Source of the DNA: Pseudomonas fluorescens
GTDB lineage: Bacteria; Pseudomonadota; Alphaproteobacteria; UBA2136; UBA6156
Length of the DNA: 64,000 bases
Reading direction: 5' to 3'
NCBI GenBank assembly: GCA_003241595.1
Contig: QFOU01000001.1
Span: forward strand, 6,200-70,199
Position numbers and translations under genes: made by a program. The notes below the pieces were generated by a model. It saw nothing but the letters and a program-made list of their open reading frames with translations, did no database searches and was not told the origin of the DNA. Shown piece by piece: positions 41,664 to 50,069 of the stretch. Every line of letters begins with the position of its first letter. Positions within the stretch are counted from its first letter, which is position 1.

Positions 41664-42134
41664 TTAGTTAAGTTCGGCGCGGAGTTTCATCCAGAGTTTG
41701 CCCATCTGGTTTTGGCCGCTGCCATCGGTGCCGGTACCCCAGTAGGGGTCAGTAGCAATTTCTTTCAGAAGGCTGCGGTTGCCGGTGAGTTTGAGGATCT
41801 CAAGCACGTGCGGGTGTTGGGCGAGTTTGGCGCGGAAGAGCTCTTCCATCACGGCGTCTTTATCGAAGCTTGGGTTAAGTACCCCTTCCCGCTTTTTGAA
41901 GATGTGCGAGATGTGGAGACATTCCATGGGGCTTTTGGCGGCCTTGACCGCATCCTTCTCGGGACCCGGATTGTAACGCGCCCAGTGGTAGGCGTGCTCG
42001 ACGGTGGCAAAGGATTCACCCCAGATCTCAATCTGGTGCGCGGAGAATGGTGAGAGGTAATGCCAGATATGCTCGATGAAATTAATCGGGCGGTCGTCGA
42101 CCATAGGGATGGGTGGGAGCTCGGAGAGGTTCAT
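41664..42134 (-). CDS. NADAR-domain protein (YbiA/DUF1768-like)
   Basis: A 156-aa protein of the YbiA/NADAR superfamily, whose members act on ADP-ribose or ribosylated substrates, including N-glycosidase and reversal of guanine ADP-ribosylation. Family segments are YLSPFSAHQIEIWGESFATVEHAYHWARYN and DPYWGTGTDGSGQNQMGKLWMKLR. ATG 42134 follows a TAGAAT box by 6 nt. NADAR proteins can be antitoxins of DarT-like toxins; no toxin gene is adjacent here, so a housekeeping or metabolite-repair role is as likely. Confidence 0.85.
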   Translation of the reverse strand: MNLSELPPIPMVDDRPINFIEHIWHYLSPFSAHQIEIWGESFATVEHAYHWARYNPGPEKDAVKAAKSPMECLHISHIFKKREGVLNPSFDKDAVMEELFRAKLAQHPHVLEILKLTGNRSLLKEIATDPYWGTGTDGSGQNQMGKLWMKLRAELN

Positions 42135-42148
42135 ATTGGTATTCTAAC

Positions 42149-43240
42149 TTATTCCTGAGCGGCGTCTATGTGGCCATCCTTCATCTGCACGATATGGAGG
42201 CCGGGAAGTGGGGTGACGGGAACATCGGTATCGGTGAGCCAGATCTGGCAGCCGGAGGCGAGCAGGGTTTCGATGAGAAGCGCGCGGCGGGGGGCGTCGA
42301 GGTGCGCGGAGAACTCGTCGATCAGAACTAATGGGGGACGTTTTTGGGCTTCGGTGAGCAGTTTGACGTGCCCCACAAGCCAATGGATGAGGCCGCGCTT
42401 GTGCTGGCCGGAGGAGGCTTGTGAGAGGGGGATCTGCTGGCCGGATTCGAGGGTAAGGACACCGGTGAGTTCGAGTGTATTCGGGCCGGCGTGGGTGCGG
42501 CCCATGCGCGTGTCGATCTCGCGCGAGCGTTCAAACTTGCCTTTGAGGGCCATGGTGGGATTTTCCGATTCCATGATCTCCAGTGCGTTGCCGGAGAGGT
42601 CCAGCGTGAGGTTGCTGAGGTGCGGCTGGAGGCGCTGAAGGTATTCGATGCGGTGGCGGAGGACCTGCACGCCCCACTCGGCGGCGAGGCGCTCTTCGGC
42701 GTCCAGCCAATCGGAGCTATAGGCACCCCCCTGCCCGTTCTGAAGCAGTTTCAGGCGGGATTGGCGGTGTTGAGTAAAGCGGCTAACGGCATTAGCGTGG
42801 ACGGGCAGCAGCGCGGTGGTGAGGTCATCCAGCCAGCGGCGGCGGTTGGCGGGGGTGCCGGAGAAGAGGAAGTCGGTATTCGGGGTGAGCCAGACGACGC
42901 TGCCATGGCGGGCGGTGGCTTCCAGCGCTTCCTTGTGGCCGTCGATGTGGAGGAGGCGTTCCGACTTGCGGTAGACTTGGCCGAGTTCGGCACCGGTGTG
43001 GAGTCGCGCCCAGATACCCCACTCCCGACTGGAGCCATTTGGGCCTTGGCGGATCTGGGATTTACCGTCGGAGGCGAGCAGGCCGCGGGTGGGGGTGAGG
43101 AGCGAGAGGGCTTCCAGCACCGAGGTCTTGCCGCTGCCGTTGGTACCGATGAGGGCGATGAGGTGGGCGCTTTCCGGCAGCGTGAGTTTCAGACTCTCGA
43201 GATTGCGGAAGTTGGAGAGTTTGAGTTGAGTGAGGCGCAT
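42149..43240 (-). CDS. recF: DNA replication/repair protein RecF
   Basis: SMC-like ATPase that loads RecA at gaps with RecO and RecR. 363 aa: N-terminal MRLTQLKLSNFRNLESLKL with Walker A GTNGSGKTS, signature around LSQASSGQHKRGLIHWL and Walker B LVLIDEFSAHLD. It follows dnaN on the same strand but a terminator lies between them. A TATAAA-like box lies 5-6 nt before the ATG, so it may have its own leaderless promoter. The NADAR gene follows 14 nt after the stop and may be co-transcribed. Confidence 0.95.
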   Translation of the reverse strand: MRLTQLKLSNFRNLESLKLTLPESAHLIALIGTNGSGKTSVLEALSLLTPTRGLLASDGKSQIRQGPNGSSREWGIWARLHTGAELGQVYRKSERLLHIDGHKEALEATARHGSVVWLTPNTDFLFSGTPANRRRWLDDLTTALLPVHANAVSRFTQHRQSRLKLLQNGQGGAYSSDWLDAEERLAAEWGVQVLRHRIEYLQRLQPHLSNLTLDLSGNALEIMESENPTMALKGKFERSREIDTRMGRTHAGPNTLELTGVLTLESGQQIPLSQASSGQHKRGLIHWLVGHVKLLTEAQKRPPLVLIDEFSAHLDAPRRALLIETLLASGCQIWLTDTDVPVTPLPGLHIVQMKDGHIDAAQE

Positions 43241-43262
43241 ACGGTTTTATAGCATAGTTTGA

Positions 43263-43290
43263 TAAAAAAGGACGGCTTTGGCCGTCCTTC
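43263..43290 (-). terminator. Terminator after dnaN
   Basis: AAGGACGGC / GCCGTCCTT hairpin with T6 tail on the minus strand. Confidence 0.85.
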
Positions 43291-43371
43291 TTGCTCTTCC
43301 CTGTATTCTTGGCTCTTGTGGCCCTTTTGTTCGTACCGGGTGGCTGGTTCAGGCCAGCTCTTGTTCGGTTA

Positions 43372-44499
43372 TTACACGCGCATCGGCATCACGACAAAGG
43401 TCGTGGTGCTGTCGGCGGGGTCTTTCACCAGTACGGGTGAGGAAGCGTCTTTGAGGAAGAAGTGGATGTCGTCGCCGGAGATCTGGGTACCGATATCGGA
43501 CAGGTACTTGGCGTTGAAGCCGATCTCGATGGGGGTGCCGGCGTATTCGGCCTTCACTTCTTCGTTCGCGTTTTCTTGGTCCGGGTTGTTGGCGGACAAG
43601 GCCAGCGCATTCTCGATGGCATTGAAGCGGACGGAGCGGGTTTTCTCGTGACTGAGGATGCTCACGCGGTCGACGGCTTGCAGCAGGCTGCGGCGGGCGA
43701 CGGTCAGCTGGGTGGGGTTACCCTTGGGAATGACGCGGTCGTAATCGGGGTAAGTGGCATCGATCACTTTGCTGGTGAGGGTGATGTCGGTGGCTTCGGC
43801 CTGAATCTTCTTTTCCGACACCGTCAGGGTGATGTCCTTGGCTTCGTCGGCCAGCTTCTTCAGCTCGGTGACGCATTTGCGGGGCAGGATGACGGCGGGC
43901 ATGTCGGCAGCGCCTTCCGGGCAGGTCATGTCGGCCTTGGCGAGACGGTGGCCATCGGTGGCGACGGTACGCAGCAGTTTGACCTTTTCGCCTTCGACTT
44001 CCTCTTCGATCACATGGAAGTAGACACCGTTGAGGTACGCGCGGGTTTCATCGGTGGAGGCGGCGAATTGGACGCGGTCGAGCGCCTTCTTCAGCTCGGT
44101 GGCGGTGAGTTTGAAGCTCACGCCGTCTTCGACCTTGGTCATGTCGGGGAAGGCTTCGGCCCCCAGAGTGGCGAGGCTGAACTTGGCTTTGCCGGCCACG
44201 ACGGCAAGGCGGGAGCCACCATCGGTGAGTTCGAGGCTGACCATCACGCCTTCGGGAATCTTGCTGACGATCTCGAACAGCTTGAGCGCGCCGACGGTGG
44301 TGGTACCGGCCTGGTCGACAAAGGCTTCGGCAATACCTTGCACGGAGAGATCGTTATCGGTGGCGGTGGTTTCAAGGCGGTTGTTTTCCGCCTTGAGACG
44401 CACGTTGCCAAGAATGGCAATGCTGCTACGTTTTTCGACGACCGCGGACATGTGGCGGAGGGCTTTGAAGAGAGTTTCGCGCGAGATAGAGAGTTTCAT
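43372..44499 (-). CDS. dnaN: DNA polymerase III beta subunit (sliding clamp)
   Basis: Ring-shaped processivity clamp for DNA polymerase III. The 375-aa length and three repeated clamp domains fit; recognisable segments are RETLFKALRHMSAVVEKRSSIAILGNVRL at the start, AYLNGVYFHV in the middle, and FNAKYLSDI and a terminal TFVVMPMRV. About 80 nt separate it from dnaA's stop, with a terminator just after dnaA, and a good promoter ends 6 nt before its ATG. It is therefore probably expressed independently of dnaA. Confidence 0.97.
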   Translation of the reverse strand: MKLSISRETLFKALRHMSAVVEKRSSIAILGNVRLKAENNRLETTATDNDLSVQGIAEAFVDQAGTTTVGALKLFEIVSKIPEGVMVSLELTDGGSRLAVVAGKAKFSLATLGAEAFPDMTKVEDGVSFKLTATELKKALDRVQFAASTDETRAYLNGVYFHVIEEEVEGEKVKLLRTVATDGHRLAKADMTCPEGAADMPAVILPRKCVTELKKLADEAKDITLTVSEKKIQAEATDITLTSKVIDATYPDYDRVIPKGNPTQLTVARRSLLQAVDRVSILSHEKTRSVRFNAIENALALSANNPDQENANEEVKAEYAGTPIEIGFNAKYLSDIGTQISGDDIHFFLKDASSPVLVKDPADSTTTFVVMPMRV

Positions 44500-44505
44500 G
44501 GGGGC

Positions 44506-44534
44506 AGACTAGGCCGATTTACAGGCTCCGCCAA
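44506..44534 (-). promoter_or_regulatory. dnaN promoter, leaderless layout
   Basis: Minus strand: TTGGCG (44529-44534), 17 nt, TAGTCT (44506-44511), 6 nt (all C or G) to ATG 44499. No ribosome-binding site exists in that interval. Confidence 0.55.
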
Positions 44535-44590
44535 GCACTGTGGTTAGAATGTGTGCAGAATGTCACAGTGGGGTGAAAGGTGCAGGTCAG

Positions 44591-44614
44591 AAAAACCGCC
44601 TTGCGGCGGTTTTT
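44591..44614 (-). terminator. dnaA terminator
   Basis: AAAAACCGCC / GGCGGTTTTT hairpin with TTGC loop. Confidence 0.88.
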
Positions 44615-44623
44615 GGAAGGTTG

Positions 44624-46144
44624 TTAGCGACCCTGGAGGGTGCGGGTGACCATTTCAATCTGCTCAGCCAGCTGGCTGTCGCGCGGGATGAGCGAGTTGA
44701 TGGTTTCGCAGGCGTGGATGACCGTGGTGTGATCGCGGCCACCGAAGGCACGACCGATATCCGGATAACTGCGGTTGGTAAGCTGTTTGGACAAGTACAT
44801 GGCCACCTGACGCGGACGGGCCACCTCACGCGCGCGGCGGGGGGAGTGCATGTCGGCGACACGAATATTGAACTGGGTGGCGACCTTCTGCTGGATATCA
44901 TCAATAGTGATGACACGCGTGTAAACACGGAAGAGGTCGCGCAGCTGTTCGCGGGCGAGATCGGGCGTCAAGGCTTCGCCAGTGAGGCGGGCGTAGGCGA
45001 CCAGACGGTTGAGCGCGCCTTCGAGCTCGCGCACGTTGCTGGCGATATGCTGGGCCAGCAATTGCAGCACGGCGGGCGACATTTCGAAATTCAGACTTTC
45101 GGCCTTGGCTTGCAGAATGGCGAGACGGGTCTCTTCTTCCGGCGCGTGTACTTCGATAGTAAGGCCGGAGCCGAGGCGCGACTTGAGGCGGTCTTCCAGG
45201 TTCGGCAGCTCGTGGGGGGAGCGATCGGCGGTGAGGACGATCTGCTTACCTTCCTGCACGAGGGTGTTGAAGGTGTGGAAGAATTCCTCCTGCGTCGCAT
45301 CCTTGCCGGCGATGAACTGGATGTCGTCGATCATCAGGATATCCACGCCGCGGAAGATCTCCTTGAAGGCCAGTGTGTTCTTGTCCTTAAGGGCACGAAT
45401 GAACTTGTAGAGGAACTGCTCGGACGACAGGTACAGAATAGTGGTGTTCGGCTTGACGGCCGTTACGGCGTGGCCGATCGCGTGCATCAGGTGGGTTTTG
45501 CCAAGACCCACGCCGCCATGGAGGAAGAACGGGTTAAAAGCGGGATGACCATCCTGTACGGCCTTGGCCACACCCTGGGCGGCCGCGAATGCGAACTGGT
45601 TGGACTTACCGGTCACGAACTGCTCGAAGGTGTAGCGGTTATCGAGACGGGAACCAGTGAGCCACTCCGGCAGATTGGCGGACTCGCTGGGGGCTTCCGG
45701 CAGCATGGCGGGACCGCCGGTAATGGAGGGAGCCGCTTGCGGTTGGGCTGCACCGAAACCGGGGGTGAAGTTCTGACCAAAGCTGGATGAGGGCTGCGAA
45801 TGGCTGAATTGCGGCGCGACCTGCAGACCGATCTGCAGCGCCATGCCGGTTGCGGATTCGAGCATCGCCTGCAGCTGGGTCACGTAGTGTTTTTCCACCC
45901 ACTGGACGATGAAGGCTGTCGGGGCCGACAGGGTCAGGCGGGTGCCTGCGATGTTCACAATCTTGAGAGGCGCCAACCATGCGGCGTAATCGGCGCTGCC
46001 TACCGAGGATTCCAGTTGAGGCTGGAGGTTGAGCCACGCTTCGGTCACGGCAGACGGCGATACCCCCTGCGGGACAACGGACATCGGTGACGCACCGGCA
46101 GTGGACGGAAACTGCGACGGAGGCACAGGCAGGGAGAAGGTCAT
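44624..46144 (-). CDS. dnaA: Chromosomal replication initiator DnaA
   Basis: Binds origin DnaA boxes and opens DNA. From ATG 46144 it has 506 aa: domain I (AWLNLQPQLESSVGSADYAAWLAPL), a long linker, AAA+ domain III with Walker A GGVGLGKTH near residue 205 and Walker B LMIDDIQFIAGKD, and domain IV with the box-binding signature GRDHTTVIHACETI. GAAGGGG stands 6 nt before ATG 46144; an upstream ATG at 46228 would add a hydrophobic stretch atypical for DnaA. TTGCCA (46201-46206), 18 nt, TATTCT (46177-46182) is a likely promoter. rpsT lies upstream, separated by a terminator. Confidence 0.96.
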   Translation of the reverse strand: MTFSLPVPPSQFPSTAGASPMSVVPQGVSPSAVTEAWLNLQPQLESSVGSADYAAWLAPLKIVNIAGTRLTLSAPTAFIVQWVEKHYVTQLQAMLESATGMALQIGLQVAPQFSHSQPSSSFGQNFTPGFGAAQPQAAPSITGGPAMLPEAPSESANLPEWLTGSRLDNRYTFEQFVTGKSNQFAFAAAQGVAKAVQDGHPAFNPFFLHGGVGLGKTHLMHAIGHAVTAVKPNTTILYLSSEQFLYKFIRALKDKNTLAFKEIFRGVDILMIDDIQFIAGKDATQEEFFHTFNTLVQEGKQIVLTADRSPHELPNLEDRLKSRLGSGLTIEVHAPEEETRLAILQAKAESLNFEMSPAVLQLLAQHIASNVRELEGALNRLVAYARLTGEALTPDLAREQLRDLFRVYTRVITIDDIQQKVATQFNIRVADMHSPRRAREVARPRQVAMYLSKQLTNRSYPDIGRAFGGRDHTTVIHACETINSLIPRDSQLAEQIEMVTRTLQGR

Positions 46145-46176
46145 GGGGAGCCCCTTCGCTGGTTGGTGATAGAGCA

Positions 46177-46206
46177 AGAATAGGGGTTTTAGAGGGAAGA
46201 TGGCAA
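46177..46206 (-). promoter_or_regulatory. dnaA promoter
   Basis: Minus strand: TTGCCA (46201-46206), 18 nt, TATTCT (46177-46182); about 32 nt before the ATG, with a GAAGGGG ribosome-binding site. Confidence 0.5.
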
Positions 46207-46245
46207 GAATAAAATTGAGAAAATTCAATGACTTAAATTAGCACA

Positions 46246-46280
46246 AAGCCCCACCCCCCGGAGTGCGGGAGATGGGGCTT
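46246..46280 (-). terminator. rpsT terminator
   Basis: AAGCCCCA / TGGGGCTT stem with a 19-nt loop that can itself pair (CTCCCGCACTCCGG), then a T-rich stretch. Confidence 0.65.
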
Positions 46281-46339
46281 CAACCTGATTTTATGCAGCT
46301 TTTTCGCACCAACGTGAGTGGTGGAAAGAGCCGTACCGC

Positions 46340-46606
46340 TTACTTAGCGGCGGTCTTGATGCGAGCGGCAAGACGGCTGATCTTGCGGCTGGCGGCATGG
46401 CGACCGATGAAACCCTTTTGGGCGGCCTTGGACAGCTCGCTCATAGCGGTTTTGAAGGTGGCAGCTACAGCAGCGGAGTCACCGGCCTTGAGGGATTCTT
46501 CAAACTTCTTAACGAAGGTGCTGACGCGGGAGCGGCCGGCGCTGTTGGTGGCGTAGCGCTTGGAGTCTTGACGGATGCGCTTGCGTTGCTGGTTGGTGTG
46601 GGCCAT
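46340..46606 (-). CDS. rpsT: 30S ribosomal protein S20
   Basis: Primary 16S rRNA-binding ribosomal protein. 88 aa, very basic, with the standard start MAHTNQQRKRIRQDSKRYATNSAGRSRVSTFVKKFEE (shortened here: AHTNQQRKRIRQD) and the KGFIGRHAASRKISRLAARI C-terminus. GGAAAGA lies about 7 nt before the ATG. In many alphaproteobacteria rpsT lies next to dnaA, as here. A perfect DnaA box sits inside its likely promoter. Confidence 0.97.
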   Translation of the reverse strand: MAHTNQQRKRIRQDSKRYATNSAGRSRVSTFVKKFEESLKAGDSAAVAATFKTAMSELSKAAQKGFIGRHAASRKISRLAARIKTAAK

Positions 46607-46692
46607 GGGTGGGATCTTTCCTCAGGTTGTGTGACGTGTGGTCAATTTGTTTGCACCATGCCGCAGGGAGGGCGGGTTTGGGGCGTGGGCCG

Positions 46693-46721
46693 CACCTTAG
46701 TGGGTGTGGATAAGTTTGACA
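46693..46721 (-). promoter_or_regulatory. rpsT promoter containing a DnaA box
   Basis: Minus strand: TTGTCA (46716-46721), 17 nt, TAAGGT (46693-46698). The spacer contains TTATCCACA (46705-46713), the perfect DnaA box, so bound DnaA would block the promoter. Confidence 0.5.
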
Positions 46722-46765
46722 AGGGAAAAATAGGTGGTCAAGGATTATAGATATTTGCCACCGAT

Positions 46766-47983
46766 TCAGGTCAGAAGCCGCCCGACATCCGGCAGGTTGG
46801 GCAAGTGGCGCAACGGCTGAAGCAGGAACGGCACCGACACCGCCACAGCCCCCACGCCGGGGAGGCTGGACAGCACGCCCAACGCCCGCGTGAGATTGTT
46901 CTCGTGGCGCCAGGCTTCCGGCATGCGCGGCAGCATGTAGTTCAGGCCATCTTCCAGCAGCGGTTGGGCCGCATGCGAGGACAAGGCTTCGCCATAACGC
47001 TCCAAAGCCTCCAGATGCTGGAGATAACGCTGGATATGCGGGCGATTGGCGGGACTGAGCAGGTGTTGCCACGTACTTTGCAATTGCGGCCAGACATGGA
47101 TACGCCAGTTACGCCAGATGGCGGGCGTGGGCCACGGCGCCCGGCCCCGACTGACATGCGCCAGCAGACTGAAGAGAGGTTGGCCGCCAATCTGCGGCCA
47201 GCCCCCGAGGAAGCGATTCAGGGTGTTCTCTTCTTCCGCCGCCAAGGTAAGAGCGGCCAGCGCCTCTTGCGGCAGGGTGCTAGCATTGGGAAGGGCCGAG
47301 GGTAGCAGGATCGTGGTGAGATTCAGCCGCGCGGCCAGCTCCAGCGGGCTGACGGGCTCGTCACGGTGGCGCGTGGTCTTGGTGGTGAACAGGGAGAGAT
47401 CGAGAAGATCCTGCTCAACCATGATGATCTGGAGGGCCGGGCGCTTGCGGCGTTCCCAGACCGTGGTGGCGACCAGTCCCGCTTCTTCCAGCCATGTGTG
47501 GAGGGGATGGGGGTCGGTTGTGTCGAGCAGCAGGCCGTACCCTTCAATCTTGCGTTGGTAGACCAATGTCTCCAGCGTATGCAGGGCATGGCGGCGTTGG
47601 GCGAAGGTGGTGGAACTGCCCGGCTGCCAGACCACGAAGGGGGGAAGATGGGTGGGCAACGGTGTGACCTGCGAGGTGACCAGCAGCGGAATGCACGCCC
47701 CGGCATGCGGGCTTTGGCCAATGACGACCTGCGCCTGTGCCCATGTGCGGGGCGAGACCAGCACCATATTGCAGCCGCCGTCCAGATAATCCTGCTGGTG
47801 GAGGTTTGCACGCCAATCGAGCGCCAGCTTGCCAAATGTACGGCCGAGACCTTCGTGCCACCAATCTGGCGACAGGCGCGGATCGGCCTGCCAGCAGGCA
47901 TCGGCGTACTGTTTACTCGGTCCACGCGTATCGGGAGTCGATTCGTCGGGTGTGTCATTCAGGTCGTGGTGGATACGCAGCAT
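46766..47983 (-). CDS. Protein of unknown function, 405 aa
   Basis: A soluble 405-aa protein without signal peptide or membrane helix and without a family I recognise. It is rich in tryptophan, leucine and histidine, with blocks such as DWWHEGLGRTFGKLALDW and FLGGWPQIGGQPLFSLLAHVSRGRAPWP, and a leucine-rich helical C-terminus. ATG 47983 is chosen because TTGGCG-N17-CATGGT ends 6 nt before it; a longer reading (to 48220) would cover the divergent lipoprotein gene. It is upstream of rpsT-dnaA on the same strand, but the rpsT promoter lies between. Confidence 0.65.
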   Translation of the reverse strand: MLRIHHDLNDTPDESTPDTRGPSKQYADACWQADPRLSPDWWHEGLGRTFGKLALDWRANLHQQDYLDGGCNMVLVSPRTWAQAQVVIGQSPHAGACIPLLVTSQVTPLPTHLPPFVVWQPGSSTTFAQRRHALHTLETLVYQRKIEGYGLLLDTTDPHPLHTWLEEAGLVATTVWERRKRPALQIIMVEQDLLDLSLFTTKTTRHRDEPVSPLELAARLNLTTILLPSALPNASTLPQEALAALTLAAEEENTLNRFLGGWPQIGGQPLFSLLAHVSRGRAPWPTPAIWRNWRIHVWPQLQSTWQHLLSPANRPHIQRYLQHLEALERYGEALSSHAAQPLLEDGLNYMLPRMPEAWRHENNLTRALGVLSSLPGVGAVAVSVPFLLQPLRHLPNLPDVGRLLT

Positions 47984-47989
47984 ATTGCC

Positions 47990-48036
47990 ACCATGCCAGA
48001 CGCGGGCTTGCGCGCCAAGGCCTGCGCGCATAGAGT
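47990..48036. promoter_or_regulatory. Overlapping divergent promoters
   Basis: Minus strand: TTGGCG (48013-48018), 17 nt, CATGGT (47990-47995), 6 nt to ATG 47983. Plus strand: TTGCGC (48008-48013), 17 nt, TAGAGT (48031-48036), 7 nt to ATG 48044. The two -35 boxes share base 48013, so polymerase cannot bind both at once. Confidence 0.5.
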
Positions 48037-48043
48037 ATGACGT

Positions 48044-48292
48044 ATGAAAAAGATATTGTTTGCCATCCCCCTGCTGGCCATGCCCCTTGCCGCCTGCGGC
48101 AAAGACGCGCCCTGCATCGTGTGTTACGAGGATGAGTGGAGCCGCGAGCCGTTCCCCGGCCAACCTAAGCAGCACCTTGGCACGTTGTCTCCGGACCAAG
48201 TGAAGCGCACCGGCGGACACCCCTCTCCGGCCCTTGCCGCCGAGTTTCTGGGAACCGTTTCGCCGAGTTCGGCGGATGGCACCCGCTGGTAA
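48044..48292 (+). CDS. Small lipoprotein
   Basis: An 82-aa protein with a lipoprotein signal peptide: MKKILFAIPLLAMPLAAC, lipobox LAAC with the modified cysteine at residue 18. The short mature part has two more cysteines (CIVC) and is otherwise polar and proline-rich. No family recognised. It begins 7 nt after a TAGAGT box without ribosome-binding site and is followed 51 nt later by a DsbA-like gene. Confidence 0.75.
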   Translation: MKKILFAIPLLAMPLAACGKDAPCIVCYEDEWSREPFPGQPKQHLGTLSPDQVKRTGGHPSPALAAEFLGTVSPSSADGTRW

Positions 48293-48343
48293 GATATCCG
48301 ACGTTTCGTAAAATCCCTGTTTAACATTCCCTTAAGGAAAGAT

Positions 48344-49108
48344 ATGACCATGACCCTCCCGATGAAATCCCTTGGCTATTTGAGCGTGGGCGCCGTTGCC
48401 GGTTTTGCCGTAGGCGCCCTTGCCATGAATCTTGGCAGCACCAGCCGCGCCGAAGCCGCCACACCGGTCAATACCGCCGACAAAGCCGCCATTGAAGCCG
48501 TCGTGCGCGACTACATTGCCACCCATGGCGACGAGTTGATGAACAGCATTCAAGCCTCCATCAACGCTAAGCAGATGGACAAGATCAAGAACATCATCAC
48601 CAAGGACACCCCGACCCGCGGCCCCGCCGACGCCCCCATCACCATCATTGAATTCAGTGATTTCCAGTGCCCCTTCTGCGCCCGCGTACAACCCAGCCTG
48701 AGCGAACTCAGCACCAAATACGGCAAGAACATCCGCTGGGTGTTCAAGAACCTGCCGCTGAGCTTCCATGACGAAGCCAAGCCGGCTGCCTACGCCGCAC
48801 TGGCCGCCCAGAATCAGGGCAAATACTGGGAATATGCGGACAAGCTGTGGGCCAACCAAGCCAGCCTCGGCGACAAGACCTACGTGAAGATTGCCGAAGA
48901 GCTGAAGCTGGACATGGCCAAGTTCAACAAGGATCGTGCTGATAGCAAGCTGCAGGCCATTGTTGAAAAAGATCTTGAAGATGCGCAAGCTGCCGGTGCC
49001 CAAGGCACACCGCACTTCATCATCAACGGTGAGAGCATGAGCGGCGCCCTGCCGGCCTCGGAATTCATCAAGGTGATCGACGCCAAGCTGGATGCGGCCA
49101 AGAAGTAA
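48344..49108 (+). CDS. DsbA-family thiol:disulphide protein (CPFC)
   Basis: A 254-aa exported thioredoxin-fold protein with an inserted helical domain. An N-terminal hydrophobic segment (about 9-37, AEA) is a signal peptide or anchor. The redox motif is CPFC in EFSDFQCPFCARVQP, and the cis-proline loop is in QGTPHFIINGE. Proteins of this type oxidise, isomerise or reduce periplasmic cysteines. TAAGGAAA precedes the ATG by 6 nt. A second DsbA-like gene starts 34 nt after it, so they form an operon. Confidence 0.9.
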   Translation: MTMTLPMKSLGYLSVGAVAGFAVGALAMNLGSTSRAEAATPVNTADKAAIEAVVRDYIATHGDELMNSIQASINAKQMDKIKNIITKDTPTRGPADAPITIIEFSDFQCPFCARVQPSLSELSTKYGKNIRWVFKNLPLSFHDEAKPAAYAALAAQNQGKYWEYADKLWANQASLGDKTYVKIAEELKLDMAKFNKDRADSKLQAIVEKDLEDAQAAGAQGTPHFIINGESMSGALPASEFIKVIDAKLDAAKK

Positions 49109-49142
49109 CCTTCTGATACGCCTCCTACATCCGACCTCCCCC

Positions 49143-50048
49143 ATGGCTCCGCAGGCATTCGTTCCGATCCACCGTCGCCCCAAAAGCGAGTTAAAAGGGC
49201 CGGGTGCCGCCAAGCCGGAAAGCGCACCGGCGCCCAGTGCTGCCAAGGTGGTTGCTAAAAAGCCGGTTACAGCTCCTGCCAAGAGAGCGAAGAGCAGCAG
49301 CAGTTCCTTTCCCGTATTGCCCGCGCTTGCAGCGACCTTACTTGTATTAGGGGGTGCGCAGGCCGGCATATGGTGGTGGGGCAAAATGGGTGACACGCGT
49401 GCGCCGGTAAGCGTGGCCCACACCGCTACACCGCACGCGGTTGATGCGCCGCGCATGGTGGGCACGCTGAATGTTCCGCCGCTGCCGCAGAACCTGCAAT
49501 TCGGTGATGTGCTGGGACGCGTGACCATTACCATCTTTTCCGATCCATCCTGCGGCGCCTGTCGTGCGCGGACCCGCGAGCTGATCGGCAGCCTGCCTGC
49601 TCAGGGTGTGCGCTATGTCTATAAATTCTGGCCTGACGACCCCAGCCATGCGACCCCCGGACTGTTGATGGAACTGGCGCGGCGTGAGGGAGCCATCGCC
49701 AAGTTCTGGGGTTTGATACAGGCCTCCGGCGCGGAGAATCTGGATGATACCGCCCTACTCCATCTGCTGGATCGTGCCGGAGTTCCGCTTGCGGCACAGC
49801 GCGAAGCCCTTGCCGGCACGACACCGGCGCTGACACAAGCGCTTGAGCCGGACCTGCGAGCTGCCGCAACCGCCAACCTGCCCGCGCCGCCGGTATTGGT
49901 CGTGAACAGCGATGTACTGGACACCGCGAGCCTGACACCGACCAGTCTGAATCAATACGTCGTACAGCTTTTAGGAGGTACGAATGCCGGGGGTGATACG
50001 CCTGTAGCCACCCGCAGCGGTTTACGGCATCTGCTCCCCAGCCGGTAA
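49143..50048 (+). CDS. Membrane-anchored DsbA-like protein (CGAC)
   Basis: A 301-aa protein. An N-terminal Lys/Ala/Pro-rich cytoplasmic tail (about 1-55) leads to one transmembrane helix (about 57-77) and a periplasmic thioredoxin-like domain. The redox motif is CGAC in FSDPSCGACRARTRELIG, with a cis-proline loop in LPAPPVLVVNSDVL. It lacks a cleavable signal. The start at 49143 gives the basic tail without the odd upstream residues. It follows the CPFC protein and would act with it as a second, tethered thiol oxidoreductase; partner substrates are unknown. Confidence 0.8.
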   Translation: MAPQAFVPIHRRPKSELKGPGAAKPESAPAPSAAKVVAKKPVTAPAKRAKSSSSSFPVLPALAATLLVLGGAQAGIWWWGKMGDTRAPVSVAHTATPHAVDAPRMVGTLNVPPLPQNLQFGDVLGRVTITIFSDPSCGACRARTRELIGSLPAQGVRYVYKFWPDDPSHATPGLLMELARREGAIAKFWGLIQASGAENLDDTALLHLLDRAGVPLAAQREALAGTTPALTQALEPDLRAAATANLPAPPVLVVNSDVLDTASLTPTSLNQYVVQLLGGTNAGGDTPVATRSGLRHLLPSR

Positions 50049-50069
50049 ACACCACCTCCCCACCAACTT

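Noticed and set aside
41664..42134. NADAR gene as antitoxin of a DarT-like system
   Set aside because: Neither neighbour resembles a DarT toxin; the preceding gene is recF and the convergent gene is an Ala/Pro-rich unknown.
46607..46765. Origin of replication next to rpsT-dnaA
   Set aside because: Only one DnaA box is present and the gap is 159 bp without an A/T-rich unwinding tract; better read as promoter control.
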